A stretch of DNA of 64,000 bases from Streptomyces griseus subsp. griseus (GTDB taxonomy: Bacteria; Actinomycetota; Actinomycetes; Streptomycetales; Streptomycetaceae), in assembly GCF_003610995.1 (NCBI RefSeq), contig NZ_CP032543.1, positions 6,572,001 through 6,636,000 of the forward strand. Direction: 5' to 3'. Shown piece by piece: positions 54,004 to 63,639 of this stretch (position 1 is the first letter of the stretch; each line of letters starts with the position of its first letter). Position numbers and translations under genes: made by a program. Below the pieces are notes generated by a model that searched no databases, was not told the DNA's origin, and worked only from the letters and a program-made list of their open reading frames with translations.

Positions 54004-56244
54004 TTACAGCTCCTTGATCCGGACGTCGCGGTAGGAGATGACGTCCGTGGCGCCGTGGACCTGGAGCCCGATGTAGCCGGAGGCGAACCGCCGGCCGTCG
54101 GTGCCCGGGTCGTCACCGCGCGGCGGCTCGAAGAGCTGGCCGCGGGTGTTGTCGAACTCGTTGATCAGGACACCGTTGCGGTAGATCTCGTAGTGCTGGT
54201 CGACCACCTTGATCTCGTAGTCGTTCCAGGTGCCCTTGGGCGTGACCCCGGCGCCGCCGAGACCGACCCGGTCGAATCCGTAGACCGACCCGGTCTTGTA
54301 CATGTCGCCGTCCGGCCGGTCGTAGACCTGGATCTCATGGCCGTACTTGATGGCGACCCACTCCGGACGGGACTCCTCCGGGTGGTCGTGCACCTTCGGG
54401 AAGCGGACGAAGACCCCGCCGTTGGCGTTGCCCGAGCCCGGGGCGTCGTCCCGCCACTGGAGCTTCAGCGAGAAGTCACCGTAGGCCCGGTTCGGCAGCC
54501 ACAGCATGCCCATCCCGTCGACCTTGGTGGAGCTGGTGATCGAGCCCTCCTCCTCGTTCAGCTCGAACTTGCCGCCGCCCACGTGCTGCCACTTGGCGAG
54601 CGAGGCCGCCGTACCGTCGAAGAGCTTGGTGTAGCCCTCGGACTGGCCCGGCTTCCCGATGCCCGACTGCTTGGCGGCCTGGTTGATCGCCTTGCGCTCG
54701 CGCTGGTCGATGACGCCGTCGCCCTTGAGCTTGTCGAGGACCGCCGTCACGTGCTTGAGGAACAGCGCGTTGGAGGACCAGTCCTTCTCGTCCTCGATCA
54801 GCTCGTTGATCGTGCAGCGGTTGCGGGTGATCCGGTTCGGTACGCCCGAGTCGATCGTGCCGACGAAGACGGTGTGCCGCTCGTCGAACTCGGGGCAGTT
54901 CGGCGCCGGGACCCCGCCGCCCTGGGCGACGGTGAACGACACCTTCTTCGCCTCGGAGGTGTTGCCCGCCTTGTCCGTGGCCCGGTGGGCGACCGTGTGG
55001 TGGCCGACCCGGTCGACGATCACGGGGGTGGTGTACGCGAGGTAGGGACCGCCGTCCAGGCTGTACTCCACCTTGTCCACGCCCGAGTCGTCGTCGGTCG
55101 CGGTGATCGTGGCCTTGGCGCTGGTGATGAACGCGCCGTCGGAGTTCTTGCTCCCCTCCAGCTTCACCGAGGTCTCCGGGGCCGTCTTGTCCTGCGACGG
55201 CGGCTCGATGACGGTGAACGTGACGGTCTTCTCGGCCGCGACGTTCCCCGACCGGTCGGTGGCCCGGTAGCGGACGGTGTGCTCGCCCACCTCGTGGACC
55301 ATCACCGGTGCGGTGTACGGCTGCCACTCGCCGTCGGCGCCGAGCGCGTACTCGATGGTGTTGACGCCGGACCCGGTGTCGGACGCGGTCACGGTGACCG
55401 TCGCCATGCCCAGGTAGGCTCCGTCGCCGTCCTGTTCACCCGAGACGGTCGCCGAGGTCTCCGGCGGGGTCTCGTCGTCCGTCGGCGGTGCGGCGACCGC
55501 GAACTCGACGGACTTCTCCTCCGCCGTGTTGCCCGCCTTGTCGGTGGCCCGGTAGCGGACCGTGTGGTCGCCGACCTCGTTCACCACGACGGGCGCGGTG
55601 TACGGCTGCCACTCGCCGTCGGCACCGAGCGCGTACTCCACGGTGTCGACGCCGGAGCCCGCGTCGGTCGCCTCGACGGTGACGGTGGCCTGGCCGATGT
55701 AGGCGCCGTCGGCGTTCTTGTCGCCGTCGACCTTCGCCGAGGTGGCCGGGGCCTCGGTGTCCTCCTCGCCGCCGCCCTCGGTGACGGTCAGGATGCCCTT
55801 CATCTGACCGTGGCCGGGGATCGTGCAGGAGTAGAGGTACGTGCCCGGGGTGAGCGTGACCTCGACGCTGTGCTTGCCGCCCTCGGAGTCGGTCGGGTTG
55901 GCCAGGATGTTCACCTGGACGTCGTTGTTGTGCTCCGGGTCCGACGTGCTGAACGTCAGCGTGTGCGGCATGCCCGTCGTGTTGCCGGTCGCCGTGCTGT
56001 TCTCGAAGACGATGGTCGCCTTGCCGGCCACCGCCGTCTCCGGCGCGGAGAGGTAGTGGTCGATCGGGTCGCCCGCCGTCCAGGTCAGCACCTGATCGGC
56101 GGCCTTCGCCGCGGGGGCGTCGTCGCCCTTGCCGTACGCGGCCGTCGAGGTCAGGCCGAGGACCATGACCAGGGAGGCCAGCAGGGCCACCCAGAAGCTC
56201 GGCGGCCGATGCCGCCGCCTAGCGAGGTACGTGGGGTGTCTCAC
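54004..56244 (-). CDS. Secreted cupredoxin / Ig-like repeat / DUF1080 protein
   Basis: 746-aa exported protein. GTG at 56244 overlaps the upstream gene stop (GTGA), setting the start. Signal/anchor PPSFWVALLASLVMVLGLTS. Cupredoxin (about residues 45-155) with IVFENSTATGNTTGMPHTL and YLYSCTIPGHGQMKGILTV (type-1 copper Cys, His and Met ligands). Three Ig-like repeats of about 95 residues (each with YALGADGEWQPYTAP- or YSLDGGPYLAYTTP-type core and HTVRYRATDKAGN-type end). C-terminal DUF1080/3-keto-disaccharide-hydrolase domain (about 540-746: YTKLFDGTAASLAKWQHVGG, NGGVFVRFPKVHDHPEESRP). Probably acts outside the cell with the sugar dehydrogenase encoded upstream. Confidence 0.88.
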   Translation of the reverse strand: MRHPTYLARRRHRPPSFWVALLASLVMVLGLTSTAAYGKGDDAPAAKAADQVLTWTAGDPIDHYLSAPETAVAGKATIVFENSTATGNTTGMPHTLTFSTSDPEHNNDVQVNILANPTDSEGGKHSVEVTLTPGTYLYSCTIPGHGQMKGILTVTEGGGEEDTEAPATSAKVDGDKNADGAYIGQATVTVEATDAGSGVDTVEYALGADGEWQPYTAPVVVNEVGDHTVRYRATDKAGNTAEEKSVEFAVAAPPTDDETPPETSATVSGEQDGDGAYLGMATVTVTASDTGSGVNTIEYALGADGEWQPYTAPVMVHEVGEHTVRYRATDRSGNVAAEKTVTFTVIEPPSQDKTAPETSVKLEGSKNSDGAFITSAKATITATDDDSGVDKVEYSLDGGPYLAYTTPVIVDRVGHHTVAHRATDKAGNTSEAKKVSFTVAQGGGVPAPNCPEFDERHTVFVGTIDSGVPNRITRNRCTINELIEDEKDWSSNALFLKHVTAVLDKLKGDGVIDQRERKAINQAAKQSGIGKPGQSEGYTKLFDGTAASLAKWQHVGGGKFELNEEEGSITSSTKVDGMGMLWLPNRAYGDFSLKLQWRDDAPGSGNANGGVFVRFPKVHDHPEESRPEWVAIKYGHEIQVYDRPDGDMYKTGSVYGFDRVGLGGAGVTPKGTWNDYEIKVVDQHYEIYRNGVLINEFDNTRGQLFEPPRGDDPGTDGRRFASGYIGLQVHGATDVISYRDVRIKEL

Positions 56245-58760
56245 TGCGCTGCCGCCTTTCCAACCAGGTCCTTGACGGCCGGAGTCGCCGCGCCGCCCTT
56301 GTAGGTCACGCGCCACAGCGCGGACTTGGAGTCGGAGGTGAAGAAGCCGCGCCCGTAGTCCAGGACGTACAGCGAACCGTCCGGGGCGAACTTCCAGTCC
56401 ATCAGATTGCGGATGCCGTCGTTGCCGACCGGGATGATCTTCTTCAACGACTCCGCGTGCGTGGGCAGTCCGCCCTTGCCGGCCGTCTTCGGGTCCATGG
56501 TCACCGCGTGGCGCGGCTGGGTGTCGTCGTAGAAGTCACCGACGAACCACTTGCCGTCCCAGTACGCCGGCCACTTCGCCGTCGAGTCGCTCTGCGCGTC
56601 GTAGCGGTAGACCGGGCCGTTCATGGTCGCCTGGCCACCGCCCTTGAGCCAGGGCAGCAGTTCCTTCTGCTCCTCGGCCTTGTAGCTGGGGACGCCGTTG
56701 GCGTCGCGCGGGTAGTCCACCCCGCCGCCCTGCGGGGAGTACCAGATGTTGTTCGGGGTCACCGGCGGCAGTTTGACCAGGCCGTTGTTGTGCGGCGACT
56801 CGTTCTTCGGGGCGTTGCAGTCGTACCAGCCCAGCGGCTTCGACGGGTCGGGCAGATTGCGGTCCCGGTAGGGCTGGTTGTTGCCCATGCAGAACGGCCA
56901 GCCGTGGTTGCCCGCCTTGGTGATCGCGGCGAACGTGTCGTACTTCGCCGGGCCCCAGGTGGTGGAGGCCGAGCCCGCGTCGGGGCCGACCCAGCCGGCG
57001 TACAGCGTGTCCGTCGAGGGGTCGACGGAGATCCGGGCCGGGTTGCGCACGCCCATCACGTAGATCTCGCCCCGGGTCTTGCCGCCGCCCTCGTCAGGCT
57101 CCTTGCCGGTGAAGAGGTTGCCGGAGGGCAGGGTGTAGGTGCCGTCGTCCTCGGGGTGGATCCGCAGGATCTTGCCGTTGAGGTTGTTGGTGTTGCCCGA
57201 GGTGCGCCGGGCGTCGGCGAAGGCCATGCCCTTGTAATTGGGCTCGGGGTTGTTGCCGGAGTAACCACCGGTGAATCCGGAGGAGTTGTTGTCCCCGGTC
57301 GCGATGTACAGGTTGCCCTTCGAGTCCCACGCCATGCCGCCGCCCGAGTGGCAGCAGCTGTTGATCTGCACCGGCCAGCCGAGCAGCACCTTCTCCGAGG
57401 CCAGGTCCAGCCTGCCGGCGGCCTGGTCGTAGGTGAACCGGGAGACCTGGCGGACCGCCATGCGCTTGTCGCGGTCGATCTTCGCGTGCGGGGTGTAGTG
57501 CAGATAGACCCAGCCGTTGGAGGCGAAGTCGGGGTCCAGCTCGATGCCGAGCAGCCCCTCCTCGACCTTCACCAGCTCGTCGCCGCCGCCCTTGTTGCCG
57601 AAGACGTCCAGCGCACCGGCGAGGGTGACCTTCTTCGTCTTCGGGTCGTAGACGTGGATCTCGCCCTTGCCCTTGCCGATGTTCGGGTTGTTCCAGTCCG
57701 TGACGACCGGGACGCTGCTGTCGGCGCCGCCGCGCCCGATGTAGAAGACCTTGCCGTCCGGGGCGGTCACCAGGCCGTGCGGCTCGCCGATCTGGTCGTT
57801 CTGGCCCGGCTGGTTGGGCTGGGTCAGGCGCTCGGCGGTGTAGTTGGCGGTGATCGTCGCCTTGCAGTCGGCCTGCGAGGTGCGGTTCGTCCAGGCGAGG
57901 GCGCCGCGCAGATGGTCGCGGAAGTCGGTCTCGGCGAAGCTGTCCGCCGTACCGCCCATCGCCGTGTAGAAGGAGCGCCCGCCGTCGTAGTCACGGCACC
58001 AGGAGACCGGGTGGTCCCAGCCGTTGGCGCTCGCACCCGGCTTGTACGTCAACTCCCTCACGCGCGCCACCGTGTGGACCTCACCGGACGGGTTCTTCGT
58101 CCAGTTCAGCCACTTGTCGGGGCGCTTCCACTCCAGCGGCAGGCTCTTGGTCGCCGGGTGGACCCGGTCGCCGATCTCGACGGTGGCCCGCTGGACGCCG
58201 GTCGGGCTGTTCGCCGCCGGGCGGGCGCCGATGAGGCCGGTGAACCAGTCCGAGTACGGCTCGGTCCGCGCCGCGTCATGGATGCCGAGGAAGCCGCCGC
58301 CCGCCTCCATGTACGCCTCCAGGCCCGCCTCCTGCGCCGGGTCCAGGACGTCACCGCCGCCGGTCAGGAAGACGACCGCGTGGAAGGAGCCGAGCCGCTT
58401 GCCGTTGGTGAAGACGTTCGGGTTGGCGGTGGCCACGGTGGTGAACCGCCCGGCCTCCGGGCCGGTCTGCCCGATCTTCTCGATGGCCGCGATCCCGGCG
58501 TCCGCGTACGGCGCCTCGTCGCCCGCCGACGCGTGGAAGACCAGCACCTTCACCTGGTTCTTCGCGCCCGGCGGGGTCGGCAAGGACAACGTTGTCGCCA
58601 TCTTCTCGACCAGATCCCGGTCCGGCGACGTGTCCGCGTTGGCCGGACCGCCCGCGCCCAGCAAGGACACGGTCAGTGCGCCGGCCGCCACGGTCGCCGC
58701 GAGGCCGCGTCGGCGTCGTGATCTGGACCGGTGATGCGGTGCGCCTTGCATGTGGGTCAC
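56241..58760 (-). CDS. Secreted ThuA-like / PQQ-type sugar dehydrogenase fusion
   Basis: 839-aa exported protein. Signal peptide (about residues 1-42, GLAATVAAGALTVSLLGAGG). ThuA-like domain (about 60-290: VKVLVFHASAGDEAPYADAG, GGFLGIHDAARTE, PVSWCRDYDGGRSFYTAMGG). Soluble PQQ-glucose-dehydrogenase-like six-bladed propeller (about 310-825: EPHGLVTAPDGKVFYIGRGG, GLLGIELDPDFASNGWVYLH, NSCCHSGGGMAWDSKGNLYI, GVRNPARISVDPSTDTLYAG). Suggests oxidation and cleavage of sugars at the cell surface. GTG 58760 or the ATG at 58751 could be the start. Coupled to the cupredoxin/DUF1080 gene by overlap. Confidence 0.9.
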   Translation of the reverse strand: MTHMQGAPHHRSRSRRRRGLAATVAAGALTVSLLGAGGPANADTSPDRDLVEKMATTLSLPTPPGAKNQVKVLVFHASAGDEAPYADAGIAAIEKIGQTGPEAGRFTTVATANPNVFTNGKRLGSFHAVVFLTGGGDVLDPAQEAGLEAYMEAGGGFLGIHDAARTEPYSDWFTGLIGARPAANSPTGVQRATVEIGDRVHPATKSLPLEWKRPDKWLNWTKNPSGEVHTVARVRELTYKPGASANGWDHPVSWCRDYDGGRSFYTAMGGTADSFAETDFRDHLRGALAWTNRTSQADCKATITANYTAERLTQPNQPGQNDQIGEPHGLVTAPDGKVFYIGRGGADSSVPVVTDWNNPNIGKGKGEIHVYDPKTKKVTLAGALDVFGNKGGGDELVKVEEGLLGIELDPDFASNGWVYLHYTPHAKIDRDKRMAVRQVSRFTYDQAAGRLDLASEKVLLGWPVQINSCCHSGGGMAWDSKGNLYIATGDNNSSGFTGGYSGNNPEPNYKGMAFADARRTSGNTNNLNGKILRIHPEDDGTYTLPSGNLFTGKEPDEGGGKTRGEIYVMGVRNPARISVDPSTDTLYAGWVGPDAGSASTTWGPAKYDTFAAITKAGNHGWPFCMGNNQPYRDRNLPDPSKPLGWYDCNAPKNESPHNNGLVKLPPVTPNNIWYSPQGGGVDYPRDANGVPSYKAEEQKELLPWLKGGGQATMNGPVYRYDAQSDSTAKWPAYWDGKWFVGDFYDDTQPRHAVTMDPKTAGKGGLPTHAESLKKIIPVGNDGIRNLMDWKFAPDGSLYVLDYGRGFFTSDSKSALWRVTYKGGAATPAVKDLVGKAAAQ

Positions 58761-58971
58761 CCAACCCTTCTGTGGTCACTACAGCGTTGACTGCGACAGC
58801 GCCCGAAGCTAGACCTCTTTTCGCGGTCCGCCAATAGCTATGGCAGCAATCGCACAAACTTTGTCCTGAGTGTGGATAAACGCTCGGCCCCCGGCTACGG
58901 TGTGGCCCGTTCCGGTTGCTCCGGGACCCGCCCGTCTCCGCCAGTTTGTTTATCCCAGTGGGGAGTTCGAC

Positions 58972-60000
58972 ATGGACCGAAGGACCTTCAGCCGGCGGAT
59001 GCTGATCGGCGGCGCGGCTGCGGCGACCGCCGGTGTGACATCGTTGTCGCTCGGCGCGGTGGAGGCAACCTCCGCCGAGAACCCGCCGCGTACGGCCCCG
59101 GACGGCGGAGCGGTGCGCCGGATCAAGATGTACGCCGAGAAGCTGCCGAACGGCGAGCTGGGCTACGGCTTCGAGAAGGGCAAGGCGTCGATCCCCGGTC
59201 CGCTCATCGAGCTGAACGAGGGCGACACGCTGCACATCGACTTCGAGAACCTCACCGACGTGGACGCCAGCCTCCATGTGCACGGCGTCGACTACGACAT
59301 CGCCAACGACGGCACCCGGATGAACAAGAGCCACGTGGAGCCCGGCGGCAGCCGTACGTACACCTGGCGCACCCACAAGCCGGGCCGCCGGAAGGACGGA
59401 ACGTACGAGCCGGGCAGTGCGGGCTACTGGCACTACCACGACCACGTCGTCGGTACGGACCACGGAACCGGCGGCATCCGCAAGGGGCTGTACGGTCCGC
59501 TCGTGGTGCGCAGGAAGGGCGACCTGCTGCCCGACCAGACGTGCACGGTCGTCTTCAACGACATGATGATCAACAACAAGACGGCTCACAACAGCGTCAA
59601 CTTCGAGGCCACGGTGGGGGACCGGCTCGAATTCGTGATGATCACGCACGGCGAGTTCTACCACACCTTCCACATCCACGGTCACCGGTGGGCGGACAAC
59701 CGGACCGGCATCCTCACCGGTCCCGACGACCCCAGCCGGGTCATCGACAACAAGATCTGCGGCCCCGCCGACTCCTTCGGCCTCCAGATCATCGCGGGCG
59801 AACGCGTGGGCGCCGGGGCGTGGATGTACCACTGCCATGTGCAGAGCCACTCGGACATGGGAATGGCCGGGCTGCTGCTGATCAAGAAGCCGGACGGCAC
59901 GATCCCGGGGTACGAACCGCACCATGTGGCGAGCGGGGCCGGGAAGAAGGCCACCGCGGACAAGAGCGAGGGCGGGGGAGCGGCGGAGCACCAGCACTGA
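58972..60000 (+). CDS. slac: Two-domain small laccase (SLAC/EpoA type)
   Basis: 342-aa multicopper oxidase of the two-domain type that works as a homotrimer. Tat signal [20 protein letters not shown]. Copper motifs in order: [28 protein letters not shown] and [13 protein letters not shown] (type-1 Cys, His and Met). Two domains match Streptomyces coelicolor SLAC in length and order. ATG 58972 has GGGGAG upstream. Oxidises phenolics with reduction of oxygen to water outside the cell; in Streptomyces it is linked to morphogenesis and lignin attack. Divergent from the sugar dehydrogenase/cupredoxin genes with 211 bases between starts. Confidence 0.95.
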   Translation: MDRRTFSRRMLIGGAAAATAGVTSLSLGAVEATSAENPPRTAPDGGAVRRIKMYAEKLPNGELGYGFEKGKASIPGPLIELNEGDTLHIDFENLTDVDASLHVHGVDYDIANDGTRMNKSHVEPGGSRTYTWRTHKPGRRKDGTYEPGSAGYWHYHDHVVGTDHGTGGIRKGLYGPLVVRRKGDLLPDQTCTVVFNDMMINNKTAHNSVNFEATVGDRLEFVMITHGEFYHTFHIHGHRWADNRTGILTGPDDPSRVIDNKICGPADSFGLQIIAGERVGAGAWMYHCHVQSHSDMGMAGLLLIKKPDGTIPGYEPHHVASGAGKKATADKSEGGGAAEHQH

Positions 60001-60024
60001 CCGGGCGCCCGGCCCGGCGTCCGG

Positions 60025-62202
60025 TCACTCCGGGCGGGCCAGCCGCTGCTGCTCCTCCTCCACGATCCGCCGGGCCAGCTCACCGTCGGACACGTCGACG
60101 GCGTCCGGCGCGGCCTCCGCGAGGTCGCTGCGCCGGGCGTACGCGTCGAAGAGCCGGTCCTTGCGGGCCAGCAGCTCCACCATCCGCTGGTCGACGCTGT
60201 CCGCCGCGAGCAGCCGGTGCACCTGGACCGTGCGCACCTGCCCCATCCGGTGGGCCCGGGCGACGGCCTGGTGCTCCAGCGTCGGCTTGATCTGCGGCTC
60301 GCACAGGATGACCACGGACGCGGCCTGCATGTTGAGTCCGGTGCCCCCGGCCTGGATCTGGCTGAGCAGCACCGCGTGCCCGTCGGCGGCGGAGAAGGCG
60401 TCGACCAGCTCCTGCCGGCGGGCGGCGGGCAGGCTCCCGGAGATCGGCCCGAACGCGTCGGGCCCCAACGCCTCGCCGACCGTGGCCAGCACCTCGCGGA
60501 AGTAGGAGAAGACGACGACCTTCAGCCCGTTGTCCCGTGCCTCGTCCACCAGTTCGCGCAGCCGCTCCAGCTTGGCGGAGGTCGCGGGCACGGCGTACGC
60601 GGCCCGGCGCATCCGCATGAACTGCCCCGACGCCACCGCCTCCCGGTAGACCACCAGGTCCTCGGCGCCGAACTCCTCCCACTCGTCCACATGGACCAGC
60701 GCCGGCAGTTCGGCGAGCACGTCCACCTGGTTGCGGCGCAGATAGGCGGGGGCCACAGCCCGCCGGAAGGCCTGCGAACCGGCGGCGCCATGCGTGGACG
60801 ACACCACATCGGCGAGATTGGGGCGGAGTTGACGGACAAGACTCCGGAACTCCTCCACCCGGTTCTCCATCGGCGTCCCGGTGAGGAACAGGACGTGCTC
60901 CGCGCGCTCCGCCCACACGGCGACGGCCTGCGCCCGCCGGGTGGCGGGGTTCTTCACGAAGTGCGCCTCGTCCACGATCAGCATCGACAGGGAAAGGCTC
61001 TCCCCGGGAAGGGTGCGCAGCGCGTCGAACGTGGTGAGGGCGACCCCGCCGCCCGCCACCCACTCCGCGTACGCCTCCAGCCGCTCCGCCCCGTGCAGCG
61101 GCAGCGCGCGCAGCGTGGAGCGGGCCCGGAGCTCCCGGCTCCAGTTGATCAGCACGCTCGCCGGGCACACCACCAGGAAGTGGCTCTCGCCCCGCGCCGC
61201 GAGATGGGCGAGGGCGGCGATGGCCTGCACGGTCTTGCCGAGCCCCATCTCGTCCCCGATGACGACCCGCTTCTGCGCCAGGGCGAACCGTGCCCCGAAC
61301 GACTGGTAGCCGCGCAGCGAGACCCGCAGCCGCGAGTCGTCGAGTCGCAGCGCCCGCACCCGGTCCGCGATCCCGGCGGGCAGGAACCCCTCGGCGGCGT
61401 CCCGGTCCGGTCCGCTGCCGGACAGCTCGGCGAGCAGGCTGTAGAACTCGGCGGACCGCAGCTCGAAGTCCACCCACGCCCCGGGCGCCGACTCGGGCGC
61501 CCGCAGCAGATCGACCGAGACCTGCCCGAAGAGCATCGGCAGCCCCTGGTCGTCCGCCTCCGCGAGCGCCGTACGCAGGCCGGTCACGGCGTCCAGCACC
61601 CGTCCCCGCGCCCCCTTGCCGCTGAACAGCATCCGCAGCCGGCTCCCGGCCGGTGCGGCGGCGGTCACCAGGGGGCCGAGCCGCTCGGCCAGCCGCTGCG
61701 CCGCCTCCACCGCCCGCCGCGCGTCCGGCCCGGCCTCGACCAGCCGGTGCAGGGCGACGACCAGCGCGGTCACCGCCTCGTCCGGGGCGTCCATGTCGAT
61801 CCGTACGGAGACGGTCTCGCGCACCGCGTCGGCGATCTGCCCGGCCGCCGCCAGCGCCTGATCGGCGGTGTGCGCGCCGACACCGGGGATCAGCCGCAGC
61901 TCGTAGCGGGCGGTGCCGTGGACCTGCCCGACGCTCGTGAACCCGGCCTGTTCGAGAGCGACGAGACGCAGCCGGCCCTCGGTGACGTCCTTCAGCCGGC
62001 CCACCGGGATGGCGGCCAGCTCCCGGTCGACCAGGGAGCCCAGGAGCGGGTCGAGGACGGCCCGTACGGCGTCGACGGCGCGGGCATGGTCCTCCCGCAC
62101 GGCACGGGCCCGGCCCAGCAGGGCCTCCGCCCCGGCCAGCAGCTCCCGGGCGGCGCGGCCCGTGGTCGCCGGGCGGGCGGTCCTGGCCCCGGTGTCGGTC
62201 AT
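60025..62202 (-). CDS. SNF2/RapA-type DEAD/DEAH helicase
   Basis: 725-aa SWI2/SNF2 ATPase. The N-terminal 330 residues include a helix-hairpin-helix-like part (TRYELRLIPGVGAHTADQAL-type, here TARYELRLIPGVGAHTADQA). Motor domains: motif I GDEMGLGKTVQAIAALAHLA, motif II DEAH (LIVDEAHFVKNPATRRAQ), motif III FLTGTPMENRVEEF, and C-lobe motifs LLSQIQAGGTGLNMQAA and QAVARAHRMGQVRTVQVHRL. ATG 62202 (MTDTGARTA) has GGAGAG upstream; longer starts are not needed. Remodels DNA-protein complexes; the target is unknown. Converges on the laccase gene. Confidence 0.9.
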   Translation of the reverse strand: MTDTGARTARPATTGRAARELLAGAEALLGRARAVREDHARAVDAVRAVLDPLLGSLVDRELAAIPVGRLKDVTEGRLRLVALEQAGFTSVGQVHGTARYELRLIPGVGAHTADQALAAAGQIADAVRETVSVRIDMDAPDEAVTALVVALHRLVEAGPDARRAVEAAQRLAERLGPLVTAAAPAGSRLRMLFSGKGARGRVLDAVTGLRTALAEADDQGLPMLFGQVSVDLLRAPESAPGAWVDFELRSAEFYSLLAELSGSGPDRDAAEGFLPAGIADRVRALRLDDSRLRVSLRGYQSFGARFALAQKRVVIGDEMGLGKTVQAIAALAHLAARGESHFLVVCPASVLINWSRELRARSTLRALPLHGAERLEAYAEWVAGGGVALTTFDALRTLPGESLSLSMLIVDEAHFVKNPATRRAQAVAVWAERAEHVLFLTGTPMENRVEEFRSLVRQLRPNLADVVSSTHGAAGSQAFRRAVAPAYLRRNQVDVLAELPALVHVDEWEEFGAEDLVVYREAVASGQFMRMRRAAYAVPATSAKLERLRELVDEARDNGLKVVVFSYFREVLATVGEALGPDAFGPISGSLPAARRQELVDAFSAADGHAVLLSQIQAGGTGLNMQAASVVILCEPQIKPTLEHQAVARAHRMGQVRTVQVHRLLAADSVDQRMVELLARKDRLFDAYARRSDLAEAAPDAVDVSDGELARRIVEEEQQRLARPE

Positions 62203-62369
62203 CGTCACTCTCTCCGCCGTGCGCCGCGACCGGCAGGTGGCGGTCCCTTCGCTATGGGCAGCCATCGTCCCACGGCCCACCGACAGCCCTCGGCCCGCCG
62301 GCTGCACCTGGCCCACCGACAGCCTCGGCCCACCGACAGCCCTCCGCGCACCGGCAGCCCCCGGCCCCG

Positions 62370-63152
62370 CTACCGCGCGGGCGGTCGCCGTTCCGCTGGG
62401 GAGAGCAGCAGCACCTCCAGGGCCCGTGCGCAGGACCGGGCCTCGGTGAGCAGCCACTCGGTGCGCTCGGCGGTGATCAGGGACGGGGTCGCCCGTACGG
62501 CGAGGGCGAAGCGCGCGTACCCCGCACCGTCCAGGACCGGCACGGCCAGGGTCCGCACCCCGTGCGCCGACTCACCGTCGTTGAGTGCGTAGGCCTCGGC
62601 CCGTACCTTCACCAACTCCGCCTCCAGTGCAGCCGGTTCGACGATCGTCCGGTCGGTGAACGCGAGCAGCGGCGGCAGCGACCCGGGGCCGCCCTCGTCG
62701 GGACGGGCCCAGGCGAGGAGCACCTTGCCCAGCGCGGTCGAGTGCAGCGGCCGGCGCAGCCCCGTCCTCGGCGTCACCGAACCGCCCGCCACGATCACCG
62801 CGTGCGGCCCGCTGCGCAGCGCCAGGTCCGCCGTCGCGCCCGTCCGCTCGGCCAGGTCCGCCAGCTCCGGCGCGGCCAGGTGCAGCCCGCGCTGGTGGTA
62901 GGAGAGCCGGCCCAGCTCGGTGACGGCGGGGCCCAGGCGGTAGCGGGCGGTACGCGGATCCTGCTCCAGGAACCCCGCGCCGAGCAGCGTGCGCGCCAGC
63001 CGGTGCGCCGTGGACACCGGGAGTTCCAGCCGCCGGGCGAGGTCGGAGGCGCTGAGGTCGGGCCCGTTGTCGTGGAAGCAGTGCAGGACCTCCAGCGCGC
63101 GCCGGACGGCCTGGGCGCCACCCGGTGCGCGTGCTGTCACGGCCTCGGCCAT
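62370..63152 (-). CDS. IclR-family transcriptional regulator (sulfur-gene neighbour)
   Basis: 260-aa IclR regulator. HTH about residues 12-75 (AVRRALEVLHCFHDNGPDLS, LARRLELPVSTAHRLARTLL) and effector domain (about 85-250: RYRLGPAVTELGRLSYHQRG, PLHSTALGKVLLAWARP, YALNDGESAHGVRTLAVPVL). Divergent from the leader-peptide and organosulfur genes by 201 bases, so it is their probable regulator. Imperfect direct repeats and a short dyad in that interval could be its sites. Confidence 0.88.
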   Translation of the reverse strand: MAEAVTARAPGGAQAVRRALEVLHCFHDNGPDLSASDLARRLELPVSTAHRLARTLLGAGFLEQDPRTARYRLGPAVTELGRLSYHQRGLHLAAPELADLAERTGATADLALRSGPHAVIVAGGSVTPRTGLRRPLHSTALGKVLLAWARPDEGGPGSLPPLLAFTDRTIVEPAALEAELVKVRAEAYALNDGESAHGVRTLAVPVLDGAGYARFALAVRATPSLITAERTEWLLTEARSCARALEVLLLSPAERRPPAR

Positions 63153-63181
63153 GTCGCTTCACTCTCCGCTCGTCGAAGGGG

Positions 63182-63193
63182 CACACAGGTGTG
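63182..63193. promoter_or_regulatory. Short inverted repeat near the IclR start
   Basis: CACACAGGTGTG (5-bp arms, two-base spacer) lies 30 bases before the IclR start codon. It may be part of an autoregulatory operator. Evidence is the symmetry and position only. Confidence 0.35.
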
Positions 63194-63201
63194 TTCGGTT
63201 G

Positions 63202-63277
63202 CCACATTACGGGAGTTGAACAAGGGCTCCACCCTGCTGGGAAACACTCTGTTCACACGTGATCCCACATCATGGGA
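63202..63277. promoter_or_regulatory. Two imperfect 13-bp direct repeats in the IclR/leader intergenic region
   Basis: CCACATTACGGGA at 63202-63214 and CCACATCATGGGA at 63265-63277 match at 11 of 13 positions, 63 bases apart (six helical turns). The second also forms a TCCCA...TGGGA dyad. They are good candidates for paired regulator sites controlling the rightward sulfur genes. Confidence 0.45.
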
Positions 63278-63353
63278 AGAGAGTTGTCGCGCCTCGTATC
63301 GCCGTGGCAAGCTGCGGCCACCACCACCGACGAGCGGGAAGGAGCAGCGAGCC

Positions 63354-63470
63354 ATGGCCCGACGTACCGCCGTGCACGCGCTCTCCGCCCCGGGCGCCCC
63401 CGTGCCACTCACCCTCACCGTGCGCCGCCACATCGACCTGGCGCGCGTCTCCAGCGCAGCCTGTCGCTGA
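63354..63470 (+). CDS. Short leader peptide ending in Ala-Cys-Arg, candidate sulfur attenuator
   Basis: 38-codon reading frame with GGAAGGA upstream of ATG 63354. It begins MARRTAVHALSAPGAP and ends VRRHIDLARVSSAACR. The pattern RRHIDLxRxxSAxCR at the end, just before the stop, is that of short actinobacterial leader peptides placed ahead of sulfur-assimilation genes (recalled from annotation). The single Cys codon three codons from the stop could sense charged Cys-tRNA. A DszB/SsuA-like gene follows 169 bases downstream, which fits attenuation by cysteine supply. Confidence 0.75.
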   Translation: MARRTAVHALSAPGAPVPLTLTVRRHIDLARVSSAACR

Positions 63471-63639
63471 CCCCTCGCGGCACCCCCTCCCGCACCTTCC
63501 GGCCGCCCCTCGCGCCGCCGTGGACCCGCCGCACCGCGCCCTGTTCCCCGTGTGCCGCCGTGCGTGCCAGGGGTCTCCGGGCCACCCCGCGCACCCCGCA
63601 TCCCTCGCGCCCCACCGACCCCTGTGGAGACACACCCCC

